Shown here piece by piece: positions 20,220 through 32,390 of a stretch of DNA of 64,000 bases (position 1 is its first letter; each line of letters begins with the position of its first letter). A program made the position numbers and the translations under genes. The stretch is from Rapana venosa. Lineage: Eukaryota; Mollusca; Gastropoda; Neogastropoda; Muricidae. Location: the NCBI GenBank assembly GCA_028751875.1, contig CM054159.1, positions 13,185,658 through 13,249,657 of the forward strand. Reading direction: 5' to 3'. Below the pieces are notes generated by a model. It did no database searches. It was given only the letters and a program-made list of their open reading frames with translations, and was not told where the DNA came from.

Positions 20220-21215
20220 TACAGACAGAGACAGCGAAAAACAATAGAGTTAGACAAAGGCAGGTAAAGAGATAGAGACAAAAACCGAGGGAGACAGACA
20301 GACAAAGCGTCAGACAGACAGATACACAAACACACAGAAAGAGATACACTGAAACAGAAACACAGACAAACAGTGAAGTTAAGATACTCGGAGATATACA
20401 AAGACAGAGGCACACATTTATACTTATACAAACAGCAGACTATAAACTTTATGTCAACATAACAGAGAAGCAATAATCTGATTTTTTTTCCGCTAGCTAT
20501 AAACCTTAGGAGGTAGCAAAAGTGCACAGCATAAATATCTGATGAATCATTAAAAGTTATTATCAAATGTACGTGCGTACCCCCCCCCCCCCTATCCCAC
20601 ATGCGTGCACATGCACGCATGCACCACGCACACACGCACACACACACAAACACGCACACTTTCTCAGTCACTACAAATGACCTCTCCCCTTTGAAATGTA
20701 CTTCAACAAAGGGTTTTCTTGTCAAAACCATAGAGATTAAAGACAAGTATCTGCTTACTTTTCATAATGTCAATCTGCTACACTGAGATGAAGGGAAAAC
20801 CTTACTACTCTAGTGATCAAAGGCAATAAATCGATTGCTGACGACAGTAAGGAGACTGTTTTGTTTCTCTGTTTCTCTGTCTATTTGCCTTTCCTTGTGG
20901 TCATTGACTTTGGTTTCCACTTTTGTAACACACCCTTATCTCCATCTTCCCCCCTCCCTCTCCCTACCTCATCTCTATCACCTGTCCACCTCTACTGGCC
21001 ATATGCCAACCATAGGCCACACAGCACAGAATGAGACTTCATGCAGACAGCAATACTACACTGGCCGTCTTCATCTTGGCTTTGTGCTCTTTTTATGCCT
21101 GTGTCTGTCTGCTTTCTTCAGAAATTCTAGCTGGTGTGCTTGAGTGTTTTGCCATGAAAAGCCACTCTTTATTTCTGGAACATTATATCCTCTTATTTTG
21201 CTTTTTGTTTGATGT

Positions 21216-21293
21216 GCGCTTTGAGCGCTTTGATTTGTTGCTTTACAAGATTCAGCGCTATATAAATTCCATACATTATTATTATTATTATTA
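21216..21293 (+). mobile_element. S2 SINE tail inserted in U1
   Basis: It consists of gcgctttgatttgttgcttt, acaagattcagcgctatata and an (att)n end. U3 has it at 42410-42488. U4 (about 47660-47690) and U2 (about 34215-34260) lack it, and U4 reads through the empty site 'gctttttgtttgatgtcttg'. It is only the last ~75 bp of S2, as expected for a heavily 5'-truncated retroposition. Confidence 0.9.
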
Positions 21294-22304
21294 TGTCTTG
21301 TTTGATGTCTGTCCATCTCTAAAGTGGCTTGCTTAATGGACTGTTCATAAATGAATCATGTAGCTGCATCCACCTCTTTAATACTTAGCATTTTTGTCCT
21401 CTACATAACTGACACCTCAAGTAGTGAATTCCCCTGTCCAACAAAAATCGATGACCTTTCCAGGTGACTGGAAGGAAGGGAAGGCTTGGGGACCAAGGTG
21501 TTAATGTCTGGAACTGAAGACATTCATTTTCCTGCAGGTTTCTCCCCATGGTGCAGGGTACTCTCTCTTGCCCTCTGCCATCTTCAGTGCCCCATCATCA
21601 CCTCCCCCCCCCTTCACTGCTCTGCAGCTGTGGAGGGGAAGTCAGTCACTGCCACTTTGGCAAGAGGTGTCATCTGGCAGCAAGAGGGGGTAGGGCACGT
21701 GCAGAATGTGGAGGAAACTCTGCAGTTGTCATTGAGCAGCAAGGGGTGTGCAGAGGTCTGAGTTTTGACACCAGCCTGTTTCTGAGGTCAGAAAGAAGTT
21801 AATGTCTACTGAGGGATAATTTGGTATGTGTGTTGTATGGAATACTTCAACACAGCATGTGGAATGGGGAGTACTGGAACATTTGATGAATTCTATTTTT
21901 TTCTGCACTAGATATGTATGCAAATAATTTCCACATGAAACTTTTGCTTGCGGCTTCCTTGTTTTCTAATCCAGTTGCTGTTTTGTACTCTTTCTTATAC
22001 TATCTACTGTCTTATTTATTGTTGTGTATTATACTGTGGTATGCAGTACCGTATTGTGACTTGCAGAATGGATTTGGAGAGTCTTTTACAATATTTTATG
22101 CTTAATATTGTTTTTGTGCACTCTTTTAGAGGTATTCATATATATGTCAAGCGTATCTAGCAAGCAAGATCTGATTTCATGTGAAGAAAGAGAACTGAGG
22201 CCATCACTCGTTATCATGAATTTAAAAAAAAAGTTTTTTTTAGGGAAGTTAAATCACTGACCTCCTTCATTATAGAGAGGTATAATCTCCCTAAATTATG
22301 ATAT

Positions 22305-22412
22305 GTGGTGATGCTCTTGTTGCAACATGCTCTCCCTAGGGAGAGTAGCCTGAATTTTAAGCAAAGAAATCTTCTGTGACTTAAGGTATCGTAAAATAAA
22401 GCTAAATAAAAA
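22305..22412 (+). mobile_element. S2 SINE 3'-body fragment in U1
   Basis: The words 'gctctccctagggagagtag', 'cctgaattttaagcaaagaa' and 'atcttctgtgacttaaggta' match the S2 body (at 26168-26240). The terminal gcgctatata tail is missing. All four units contain this fragment (about 35220-35325, 43480-43575, 48665-48780), so it pre-dates the amplification. Confidence 0.75.
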
Positions 22413-22872
22413 TAGAAAGAATAAGTCATAACATAAAAACTGTATATCTCTGATTTTCCACATTTCAACCTGCACATTGATCATTGTGTGGAAGCCATCA
22501 GCTAACGTCAGCAGCCTTTCCACAAGAACGACAACAAAGGCAGGCTGTGAAGGGAAAGGCATCAGTGTCTGGCACAAAACACATTCATTTTCCCTTCAAG
22601 GCCTTCCCTCTGGTGCTGCATCACTCTCACACACTCTCCCCCCTCTTTCAACCTCCACACCATCACCACCTCTCCCGCCATGGTGCCGATCAGCAGGGGA
22701 AGTCACTCACCTGAAAGGTATCAAGGGAGGTAATCTGGCAGTCAGGTGTGTGAAGGAGGAAAGCAGATTAAAGAGGGAATTCTGTGATTGTCATTGAGCA
22801 GTGGTGGTATGTCTGAGCTTTGAAAGCAGGCTTGTGTCTGGAAAGTGTGTGTGTATGTGTGTGTGTGGTGTG

Positions 22873-22912
<40 letters not shown>

Positions 22913-23025
22913 TGTGGGGTGTGTGTGTGTGTGAAATTGTAAACGTAATTGAACTGCAAGAACTTTGTTTTGTTTTCACTAAACTTAATGCTATTTAAAG
23001 TCCTACTGTTACATTAAGGATGATT

Positions 23026-23063
<38 letters not shown>

Positions 23064-23872
23064 AGTGATGATGGTGATGATGGCAGTGCTGATGATAATG
23101 ATAATAGCAACATTTCATGGATTATGGAAAATAAAAATTGATTTGGACAAAGATTACTACATTTAATAAAACAATTTCAAACATTTTTTCCTTAGATTGG
23201 AACACACACATACAAAAACAGCAAATAGCAATGTGACTATTGATAAGATGTTTACATGAACATGATGAATATTTACAGGCATTCAGCAACAAAGTGGATA
23301 GTGTGGACTTAATGGTTTTCTGCAACAGGAAAAGAGAAGGTCTCAATCCTTATGAAAAGAAGAAGAAGAAGAAGAAGAAGAAGTTGCCAAATTACCCCCC
23401 TTTGCAAAAGAGATGGTGACTGACTTCCCCTGCATGGCAGCAAATGTTGAAAGATGGCAGGGAGCAATGGAGAGTGACACAGTACCCAAGGAAGACAGCT
23501 TGAGGGGAAATGGACGAATGCTTTGAGAGATGGAGATGACACCTTTGACCTCACAGCCTGTCTGTCTTGTCTCTCACAGTGCAGAGGTCAGTGACTTTTG
23601 TTAGGGGCGTTATTCAAATGAAGTGTGGTATGTAGGTTGGGAGTGAGGCTGGTATTGGACAAGGTTGAAGTTGTTATCTGTAGTTGTAATGGCTCTATCT
23701 TCCTTTTTCAGCATGTATAAAACCATTAATGTTGTGGCTAATAGAGAACAACAGCAGCAAACATAGTATTTTTAGAATCTCGAAATAAGTAAGGACAGAT
23801 TAATCAACTGAATGAAAACTTTGACAACTAAGAGAATGAATTTACACAGAGACAAAAGCAAAAACCTGCACT

Positions 23873-23975
<103 letters not shown>

Positions 23976-25310
23976 ACACACACACACACGCACCAGATGG
24001 CATGACAGGCTATGAACTGCAAACACCACATACAATACCAGCAACAGAATTTCCTGTTTAACAGCAAAACAAAGGTAGTTATATAAAAGTACATTCTGAA
24101 AATAAGCCAAACTGGTTTTCCAGGTTAGATATTTTCAGCTTTTTTCTTATCTGTTGTTGGCATAGAACTAGAGTGAAGGTACTGTGGGAGAGATGTCTTG
24201 AAGGCAAATGGAAACCAAAGCCGTTGACCTTTAGATGAGTTACAGACAGATGGACAGAGAAACACATGCCGTGTGCTAGCTCTGCTCAGCATGTGGTTTC
24301 CCCATCATGAACAAAGGGCAGTGTCTTCAGGTCTGCTGCCCTTGTGTGCTGCTAGCAGACTGTGATGGGGAACAGTTGGGTACATGACTCATGACTTTGT
24401 CATCCCTGATGGTCGTTAATGGTGGTTCTGGTGACAGGAACACTTGTCATGAAGGCTGGTGTGTGGGGCTGAGAGGGAGGAGAGGAGAGGAGGGGGAGAA
24501 GGAGAGAGAGAAGAGAGAGAGAGAGGAGAGAGAGAAGAGAGGAGAGAGAGAGAGAGAGATAGTGTGTATGTATGTGTGTGTATGCGTGTCTTTTGAGTGT
24601 GTGTGTGTGTGTGTGTGTGTTTTGTGTGTGTGTGTGGTGTGTGTGTGTGTGTGCATCCACAATCACAGTTGTTATTCTGTTTTCTGCTTTATAAATCTTG
24701 AGCTTTTCTGTTGTTTTCATTGTATTGCTTGTTTGTTTTCATTCTATCATTGGTTCAAGAGTAATTATTGTCTAGAGCCAATAAAGCTATGTAGGCCCCA
24801 AGCATTAAATTTACCATTTTTAACCAATAAAAGCAATACTTTATATACACATATAACACAAAGATACAATTTGTCATATACACACCTCATAGATAGATAT
24901 TTTAGTCACACTAAAGCAGGTCCACAGATCATATCCACAAACACAGACCAAAAACATAACTGTAGTAATACAATTGAATGCTTGCTTAACAGGACATTTT
25001 CTTACTCCTGAATTTCTCTCGCCTTTGACGTTTTCTTGCTCATGAGTGCTTACCAGGAAGTGTTCATACTTCAGCTGATAGAACCAGATTGGTCAGTTAT
25101 TTGGCTTAGACGTTGCAGACTGCTAATCCTGAGATATGATTGGCTGACCTTCTGCTGTCTGAATGCATTCAACCTACCAGTCCTAGGCGGAGATTGGTCT
25201 GTTATTATTCATTCCCAGCAGACAGGGTGAAGTGTCTACTCAGGCGTTGCTGGAGAACAAAGGTGTGATGTGAATTGTAAAAGCCCCTCAGTGACTGTTT
25301 CCCAATATTG

Positions 25311-25343
25311 AAGAGAGAGAGACAGACAGACAGCATACAATAC

Positions 25344-25398
<55 letters not shown>

Positions 25399-25437
25399 AG
25401 AGTGAGAAGGAGAGTGAGAGAGAGAGAGGAGGAGAGA

Positions 25438-25493
<56 letters not shown>

Positions 25494-25545
25494 GAGAGAG
25501 AGAGTGAGAGAGAGAGAGAGAGGGGAGGAGAGAGAGAGAGAGAGA
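25311..25545. repeat. (GA)n tract at the U1 right end
   Basis: GA with gacagac at its start. It is homologous in position to the unit junction tracts at 41385 and 46671, and abuts a family-T LINE 3' end at 25546. Confidence 0.95.
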
Positions 25546-25690
25546 GGATAAACACTGAACACTGAACACTGAAAAGGTTTTATTGTACTTCGGCCTTGGG
25601 CCACTATACAAAACATGTTTGGGGAAGGGGGGAGGAAAACATAGCAAAAAACGTTTATATCCATTTCACATTTTCAATTCTGCAAGCATA
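25546..25690 (-). mobile_element. Family-T LINE 3' end (copy B2)
   Basis: On the minus strand this carries the signature 'cccaaggccgaagtac', an aataaaa-type signal, then cagtgtt repeated three times and (CT)n. It matches the ends of copies A, B and D. Upstream in LINE sense the sequence becomes CAT-rich, so only the extreme 3' end is recognised. Confidence 0.75.
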
Positions 25691-25837
25691 CAGGATTAGT
25701 CATCATCATCCCCATCATCATCTTCAGTATTTACATAACCATCACCATCAACATCTTTATTACCTAAAGCAGCAGCTGCAGCCAGTATATCAACATAACC
25801 ATCATTACTTTCATCCTCTACATCATCATTATCAGTG
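25691..25837. repeat. Degenerate (ATC)n-rich tract
   Basis: cat, atc and acc triplets recur without a fixed register, similar to 26373-26700 and 26902-27137. Confidence 0.8.
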
Positions 25838-25972
25838 TATCGGTGGTCTAGAGGTAACGCGCCTGTCTAGAAAGCGAAAAGTCCAGGTCTAAAGTGTGCG
25901 GCAGTTCGTACCCCGTTTGGACCGGAAATTTTTCCCCCATCCATTAGACCATGAGTGGTGGTCTGGGCGCTA

Positions 25973-26003
<31 letters not shown>

Positions 26004-26292
26004 CGTGTGTTACATATAATTATTTAGCGCACGTAAAAGAACCCACGGCAACAAGAGAGTTGTCCCTGGCAAAATTCTTAGAAAAAAGCCACTCTGATAG
26101 GGGAACAAATACAGTTGCAAGCAGGAAAAAGAAAAAAAAGGGTGGCGCTGCTCTTGTGGCGACGCGCTCTCCCCGGGGAGAGCAGCCCGAATTTCACGGA
26201 GAGAAATCTGCCGTGACTTAAAGTGGTATGAAATGAAATCTGAGCGCTTTGATTTGTTGCTTTACAAGATTCAGCGCTATATAAATTCCATA

Positions 26293-26353
<61 letters not shown>

Positions 26354-26372
26354 TTTTATTATTATTATTATC
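25838..26372 (+). mobile_element. SINE family S2, full-length copy with long (ATT)n tail
   Basis: The head 'tcggtggtctagaggtaacg' and box-B-like 'gcagttcgtacc' give a tRNA-like start. The body follows the order seen at 3325-3814 closely: 'gggcgctagtctttcggatg', 'gacgataaaccgaggtcccg', 'cgcacgtaaaagaacccacg', 'gagagttgtccctggcaaaa', 'gggagagcagcccgaatttc', 'gtgacttaaagtggtatgaa'. The tail has the gcgctttgatttgttgcttt and gcgctatataaattcc words and then about 25 att units to 26372. It lies inside an ATC-rich tract. Confidence 0.9.
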
Positions 26373-26705
26373 AACATCATCATCTTCATCATCTACGCTA
26401 TCACATCTTCTACAACTGTATAATCATTTTCGTCACGATTATCATCTTCAATCTCTGCATCATGGTCATAATCATCATCTTCATCATCGTTTCCATCGTT
26501 AACTTCAATATATACATCACTGTCATCATCTTCATCTTTGACATCTCCATCATAGTTACCGGCACCACTATCACCCTCAACAACCACGCAATCGTTACCA
26601 TCACCACCATCGTCACCTTCAGCATCCACATCAACATCGCCTTCAACATTTCCATCATCATCGCCATCCTCCTCCCAAACAACTACATCATCATCGTCCT
26701 TTCAA
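26373..26705. repeat. Degenerate (ATC)n tract
   Basis: Imperfect atc/cat triplets run through the whole stretch. The Asp/Glu-rich and Ile-rich frames are translations of it. Confidence 0.85.
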
Positions 26706-26769
26706 GAATAAATAGATAAACAATAAAAAAGAAAAACATCTTTATCATTTTCATTTTTCCAAAACACTC

Positions 26770-26906
<137 letters not shown>

Positions 26907-27137
26907 ATTCTTGTCTTCCCCATCTGTAACATCATCACCATTTTCACCACATCAACATCAACCCCATCAATACTTACATAATTGTCACCATCATAACCCT
27001 TAACCTCTACCTCACCATCTTCAACATCCATATTATCATCACTATATTCAACATCTACTTAATCCTCATCAACATCATTGACATCATCATCAATATCTGT
27101 ATCATCGTCAGACCACCCTGCAATACCTGCATCATCC
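26907..27137. repeat. Degenerate (ATC)n tract
   Basis: It continues the triplet-rich sequence on the other side of the CA run. It ends at a short gagagagaga word beside LINE T copy B. Confidence 0.8.
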
Positions 27138-27452
27138 TTGAGAGAGAGAACTGTGAAGCGATTTAATGGTACTTCGGCCTTAGTCTACAATATAACCAGC
27201 TGGGGAAATGGGTGTAGTACTTCATGAACATGTTGCTAAATTTCAAACTCACAACAATCCAACTTAGAAACAGAAAAATTGGCATGGAACATTGAATCCA
27301 AAATTACATTGAAAAGGAACTAACATCGTGCAACATACACCTGTGCTTGACCCAGGATGTAAATTCAAGACATCTCGAGTGCACTATCGAAAGGAAAAAA
27401 TAATAATCAATCAGCCAAGCTCACAAAACAACCTCAATAACATATGTTAAAT

Positions 27453-27956
27453 TTATATAATACATCTCTTTCTTCTGTTAACTGAGTGGAAGACATATCG
27501 GGAGATACTGTGCATCTTGTGAATATTTGATACTTGCAGCAACATATGGATGGGAACTTTAGTTAAATTACACAAGAATTTATTTCTAAGATCCGAATAC
27601 ATGGGACAATCAAAGAGGAAATGCTGTTCATCTTCGGTGACTGACATACAAAAAGGACAGTTTTTGTTTTGCAGAGAATCGCTGTAACGATACACATTTG
27701 CATTTAGTGGCAGGACATTAAATCTTATTTGAGACATAGCAACCCTAAAGCAGTAGGTATCAATATCATTAATGTATTTTTCTCTTTCAAAAATTGTTTT
27801 AAATGATCTATAGTCATTATATCTATTGCGATCTTCAATTGTGGAAAACCACTCTTGTATAAAGGTATCAACAAGTCTCTGCTTAAATAGACGTAAGAAA
27901 GCTTTAACATCCCCACGCCTTGCTGCATCCAGACAAACTGGAAACCTGTCTGACAT
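27453..27956 (-). pseudogene. LINE T copy B: C-terminal zinc-knuckle-like region of ORF2
   Basis: The end of the ORF2 protein contains 'GDVKAFLRLFKQRLVDTFIQ' and then 'CPFCMSVTEDEQHFLFDC', a C-x2-C-x7-H-x4-C arrangement often found after the RT of APE-type LINEs and presumed to bind nucleic acid. The frame continues that at 27725-28858 after a frameshift near 27990. Copy D keeps 'CPFCKPKVEDEKHFLYEW', with the last Cys replaced, and copy E keeps 'FKQRLVDMFIQEWDGTERD'. It ends at a stop at 27453. Confidence 0.85.
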
Positions 27957-28858
27957 AAAATTTCTCTTACTTTTGTTACCCAGCAGTTCTTCCCAGTTCT
28001 ATCTAGGTTAAGCAACATCTGATAAGCCTTGTAGGGTAGTCTTTTAGTTTCCATTTGTAACAGCCTAAACCAATATCGCAATGCAGAAACACAAGAATTA
28101 ACATATGGAGGATATCTCCCCAAATCACCATAAATCATCTTATTTGGAGTTTTTACTGGAACACCCAGGAATCTTTTACAGACTAACATATGTACTTTTT
28201 CTAAATGATCTAGCTTGGTCAAACCCCAAGTTTCGGATGCATAAAGTAAAACAGATTGTATTTTAGCATCAAATATTTTAAATAACGTAATAGCAGTCAT
28301 TTCCTTATATTTTTGGAAGGCTTTATTCAGTTGCACAGCTGCCTTCTTGCCCTTAGTTGCTAGATGTTCAGTTCCTTTCTTCATGCTGATCATTGTCGTA
28401 AAATTAAACCCTAAATAACAATAATTATTTACACCTAGTTTTTTACCGTCAAAAATCCATTGCTTATGTTGGCCTAAGTAACCCCCTTTTCTAAAAACCA
28501 TGACTTTTGTTTTTTCAGTATTAACATTTAATTTAATTTCCTTACAGCATCTATGTAATACATTTAGTTGATTTTGAAGGCCACCTGGAGTTGTTGATAG
28601 CAAAGCCACATCATCGGCAAAAAGTAGGATAAACAACTCAATACCGCCTGGAAGCATTTGTATGCCATGCTTACCTTCAGCATTCATGTGGTCAGCCAGC
28701 TGATTTATAAAAATAGAGAATAATGTAGGGCTCAGGACGCAACCTTGCCTTACACCAAGTGGACATTCAAAAAATTCTGTAAACTCATTGTTTGCACGCA
28801 CACATGACAGTAATGCACAATACATTGATTTCAAGCATACCATAAATTTTCCTTTCAC
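27725..28858 (-). pseudogene. LINE T copy B: reverse transcriptase palm, thumb and following region
   Basis: This is the longest retrotransposon frame of the window. RT motif B is 'GVRQGCVLSPTLFSIFINQL', motif C 'LLFADDVALLS' holds the catalytic Asp pair, motif D 'NTEKTKVMVFRKGG', and motif E 'YCYLGFNFTTM'. After the RT comes a conserved family-T segment 'VHMLVCKRFLGVPVKTPNKM' and 'YGDLGRYPPYVNSCVSALRY', repeated in copy E with few changes. Its last ~90 residues are out of frame with the true C-terminus. Motif A lies in the next upstream fragment, separated by a stop at about 28866. The enzyme would carry out target-primed reverse transcription in the nucleus. Confidence 0.92.
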
Positions 28859-28867
28859 ACCTTGTTT

Positions 28868-29200
28868 TTACATACATTCAAGAAGCTTATCATGGCGAAC
28901 AGAATCGAATGCTTTCCTAAAGTCAACAAAAGCAACATATAATTTTCTCCCCCTTTTTTGCATGCATTTCTGAACAACTGCATATAGGTTGAATATCTGA
29001 TCCACATTTGAGTATCCTTTCCTGAATCCTGCCTGACTTTCTGAAATCATATTATTACTTTCCAGCCATTTATAAAGTCTTGAATTTAAGATAGATGTGT
29101 AACACCTAGATATGATACTTAAGAGGGAAACTCCCCTGTAATTGTCAACGTTATCGTGGTCTCCTTTTTGTGGATTGGTATAATTATGGCCTTGGACCAC
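28868..29200 (-). pseudogene. LINE T copy B: reverse transcriptase N-terminal part with motif A
   Basis: Visible RT signatures are 'NYRGVSLLSIISRCY' (fingers), 'SESQAGFRKGYSNVDQIFNL', and motif A 'LYVAFVDFRKAFDSVRHDKL' with the catalytic Asp after FV. Copy E reads 'LYVAFVDFKKAFDSVRHEKL' at the same place. The fragment ends at an in-frame TAA just after 'LLECM', where copy E instead continues 'LLNCIKSQGVKGKF'. Confidence 0.9.
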
Positions 29201-29334
29201 TCTTTGGGATAAATACCAGATGAAAAGATGATATTAAATAATCTGACCAAAAACGTTATTACAATTTTGTCACCAGTTTTTAACATCTCAGCTGATATGT
29301 CATCTATACCACTTGTCTTTCTCAGTTTTAGTTT

Positions 29335-30249
29335 TTAAATTGCTTCTTTTACTTCATCCTCTGATATATCTTTATTTAATGTGTGATCGGCATCTTTCAT
29401 TAGCTCCGCTGAAATATCACTGGGATTATCACTTTCTTCATGTTTTTTAAAAACATCTTTAAAGTGATTAAACCACTTCTCAGTACTTATATTATTATAT
29501 ATCTTTTCACCATTCCCACACCCCATTTTTCTAACCTCTTTCCAGAACTGTGATGAGCTGTTAACACTCTTAGCTAATGATTCAGCCTTTTGCTTTCTAT
29601 AATCTTGCTTTTTAGATTTTAATAGCTTTTTGTACAGTTTTCTTTTCTCAACATAAACAATCCGATCTTCTTCCTTTCTGGTGGAGCGAAAACAGTTTAG
29701 CATCTTTCTGCTTTCTTTTTTCACAAGTCCACATTCATTATCAAACCATTCAGATTTCTTTGTATTGTTCACTGAAATCCTTCTAGACATGCATTCACTT
29801 GCATCTTTCAAACACTTAGTAAACATGTCTAGAGAAGTTTCTACATTTTCATCAAGGGTGTTTGTAGCTATTAAAAGTCTGTCGTGAATGTCCCTGCTTT
29901 TTAGCACATTTAGATATTTGTCTTCTTTTGTTTGGTTCCATACTAATTTATAATAAGATTCCCTTTCATTCTGGAGTTCTTGTGGTTTTGAAATACAGTC
30001 TGTAACCTCTAATTTCATGCTAAATGGTAAATGGTCAGATTCTGTTAAGCTTTCGACTATCAAAGAGGGTACTTTAACAGACATGAATAAATCAAAAGAC
30101 ATTATGAAATAGTCCACAGTGCTTGAGCCTAAAGGAGATATGAATGTGCAACTATCATCAAAATCTGAGTCACAAAGTCCGTTTAAGATGACACAATCAA
30201 ACATGTTGCACAGTTCAAGCAATTGGTTACCAAATATGTTTGTGTGCAC
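29335..30249 (-). pseudogene. LINE T copy B: end of APE endonuclease and basic linker
   Basis: The first ~85 residues finish the AP-like endonuclease: 'SCTFISPLGSSTVDYFIMS' (the T...S..DY element) and 'LTESDHLPFSM' with the SDH catalytic triad end. The rest is a Lys/Arg-rich linker ('SEWFDNECGLVKKESRKML', 'KLYKKLLKSKKQDYRKQK') that leads into the RT domain. This linker is what remains of copy A at 11522 and of copy D at 40112. The endonuclease would nick chromosomal DNA at the insertion site. Confidence 0.88.
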
Positions 30250-30365
30250 ATCATGAGATTTTCTTGGTATTTTAGAATTGGTAGACCATTGTAGGTTCTC
30301 AAAATCATCATTTTCATTGGTTGTACAATAATTTTCAGATGCTGTTCGTGCATTGAAATCTCCCG

Positions 30366-30917
30366 TTAGGATAAGGTAAAATCATCATAAGTACTTTGAA
30401 GGTCCAGAATACATTGTTCCAGAGTTTCCATACCATACACCTCATGTTTAGTTCTCCAAAAAGGTGAATCGTATGGAGGAATGTATGTGCCTACTAAGAT
30501 AATGTCCTTGTCTGTGCCAAACAAATCTTTATGCAGCTTTATAGTTATAGTATTATCAGTTTCGACAACAATGTGTTCAATATAGGATGCCAGTGATTTC
30601 CTTATCATAACAATTACCCCCCCTGAGTATCTCCCTTGATGTGATAGTTTTCTAGCTTTTGAAGTGAATAATAAGTAATCATGAAAAATTGAAGACACAA
30701 AATCAGTTGCAACAAAAGTCTCTGTTAAACAAATAACATCATAAGCCAAAAGAAAACTAATGAAACACATATCATCAAGTTTTGGTAAGAGACCATGCGC
30801 ATTGTAATTTAGAAAGTCAATATGACTTTTATCTTTATCTACAGAATATGCCTTGTGTTGCAGTGATTCTGGAGCTATGTTCTTATTCACCCTAATAGAA
30901 GTGTTACTTGCTGGCAT
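30366..30917 (-). pseudogene. LINE T copy B: APE endonuclease N-terminal part
   Basis: The APE-type endonuclease begins with 'FLNYNAHGLLPKLDDMCF' (Asn motif), then 'DVICLTETFVATDF' (the metal-binding Glu), 'GRYSGGVIVMIRKSL' and 'DIILVGTYIPPYDSPFW' (Tyr motif). The next element, GDFNAR, is encoded just downstream (about 30355) in another frame, so a frameshift at about 30375 breaks the domain. The first ~30 residues are a divergent ORF2 start at 30917. Confidence 0.88.
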
Positions 30918-30944
30918 TTATAAATTGTGGCCTGGCCGAATACC

Positions 30945-32115
30945 CTATCTTTTGGCTTCTGAAGCCCTGTTTTGTCCTCTTTTGTTTTGCCTTAGGTGAA
31001 GGAGTAGGGCCTTTGCCCACTGCACTGTCATAGAAGCTAACTTTTGAAAGGAGTCAGTAATGCTGCTCTGACTGCTCGACCTTGCAGCAAAAATTACAAC
31101 TATTTTGTTGGACCTCCCACTGTGAGAGGTATGACGCCTAGGTCTTGGGGCTCGGGCTATGACTGGGCTGGCTGCCTGTTTGTCCATCTGTCTTGTTCAC
31201 AGTCTTTGACCGCTGTGTGTCAGTGTTTACACTATGCCGTGTCTGAGGTTTTTTGAAACTAGCAACGTTTCCACTGTTTTTAGGCAGGTTTATACTTCCC
31301 GTTCTGTTGTTTTGTCTCTTTACTTCTCTCACTGTCAGGACTCGGTACTGTCATTGCATTGTCTGTATTTTTGTCATCCTTATTATCATCATTAACAGTC
31401 ATATCATAACAGTCAATGTGTCCAAAATCTATTTCATCATCATTTTCTTTGTCATACATGTATTGACTGATGTTTTCACCTCTGTCAGATTTATTGTCTT
31501 CCCTATCTTCAGATCCGTCATTAGTCATCATTTCTTTTGTCATCTCACCTGAGTGGCTATAATGGTAGTCTGTCTCAGTCACCTGGTCATCTTCCTTGTG
31601 TTCAGCTTGTACATCCTAACCAGTAGGAACACGTTCTAGCTGATTATTCATGCTGCAAACTCTGTTCTGCTGGTGCCTGCTGAGGTCTACTACAGTTCTG
31701 TTACTGCTGTGACTTGAATGAGCAGGGGATATTCTGTTGTTCCTGTTTTTCTGAAACACAAGTCTTCTATCTGGCCCTGGCTGCCTCTCCTGCCTTACTA
31801 CTTCACTGTAGGAGCGTAAGCCTGGAACAATTGGTGTAGCACTGTTCATTCCTTCCTCTTCGTGAAGGGCACTGTTCTGCAATTCTGGGCTGTCCTTCCT
31901 TGTGGCTTTGTAGTGCTTCTCAGATGGCACACTTCTGTCTCTGTCCTGGGCATTCTGTAGTCGTGACTTGTGCCAAGAAGAAGGTCCAGATGTCCCCAGG
32001 CCAGGTCTGCTGGTTGACCAGGAACGTCTGTTGTGCTGATTATGGAGTCCAGCTGGATGTGGGCTGTTCCAGGTCTGCTGAATTTCAGACTCCTCTGATA
32101 TAAGGATAGCTTCAA
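30945..32115 (-). pseudogene. LINE T copy B: C-terminal ORF1 / inter-ORF region, broken
   Basis: Between the ORF1 RNA-binding region and ORF2 the minus strand holds several open fragments (32115-31846, 31930-31616, 31582-31280, 31332-31138, 31187-30945). They are rich in Ser, Asp, Asn, Lys and Arg, with an acidic part ('DDNKDDKNTDNAMT') and a basic part ('RAPRPRRHTSHSGRSNK'). I recognise no fold. They are probably the disordered C-terminal part of the ORF1 protein, broken by frameshifts. Confidence 0.55.
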
Positions 32116-32281
32116 GTTATATGAATTGGAAAGCTGGTATTTTTGCTGTTTGATGTTTTTGGGGTTGTTTTATGGTTTTTTGTTGTTGCTGGTTTTTTCT
32201 TTGTTTTTTGTTTTTGTTTTTCCAGAATTCTTGTTTATACTTTTTTCATAATAGTTGTTTATTACGATTGATTAGTTATAT

Positions 32282-32390
32282 GCATACTCCTCCCCCCTAC
32301 ACACACACACACAAGCACGTGCGCGTGCGCACGCACACACACGCACACGCGCACACACGCACACACACATACACACACTTTCCTGTCTGA
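32282..32390. repeat. (CA)n/(CGCA)n microsatellite inside LINE T ORF1
   Basis: An interrupted CA run with gcgc words splits the ORF1 region. On the minus strand the ORF1 peptide runs straight from 'LQFDVLPLNSDIRQE' into Cys/Val repeats. Confidence 0.9.
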
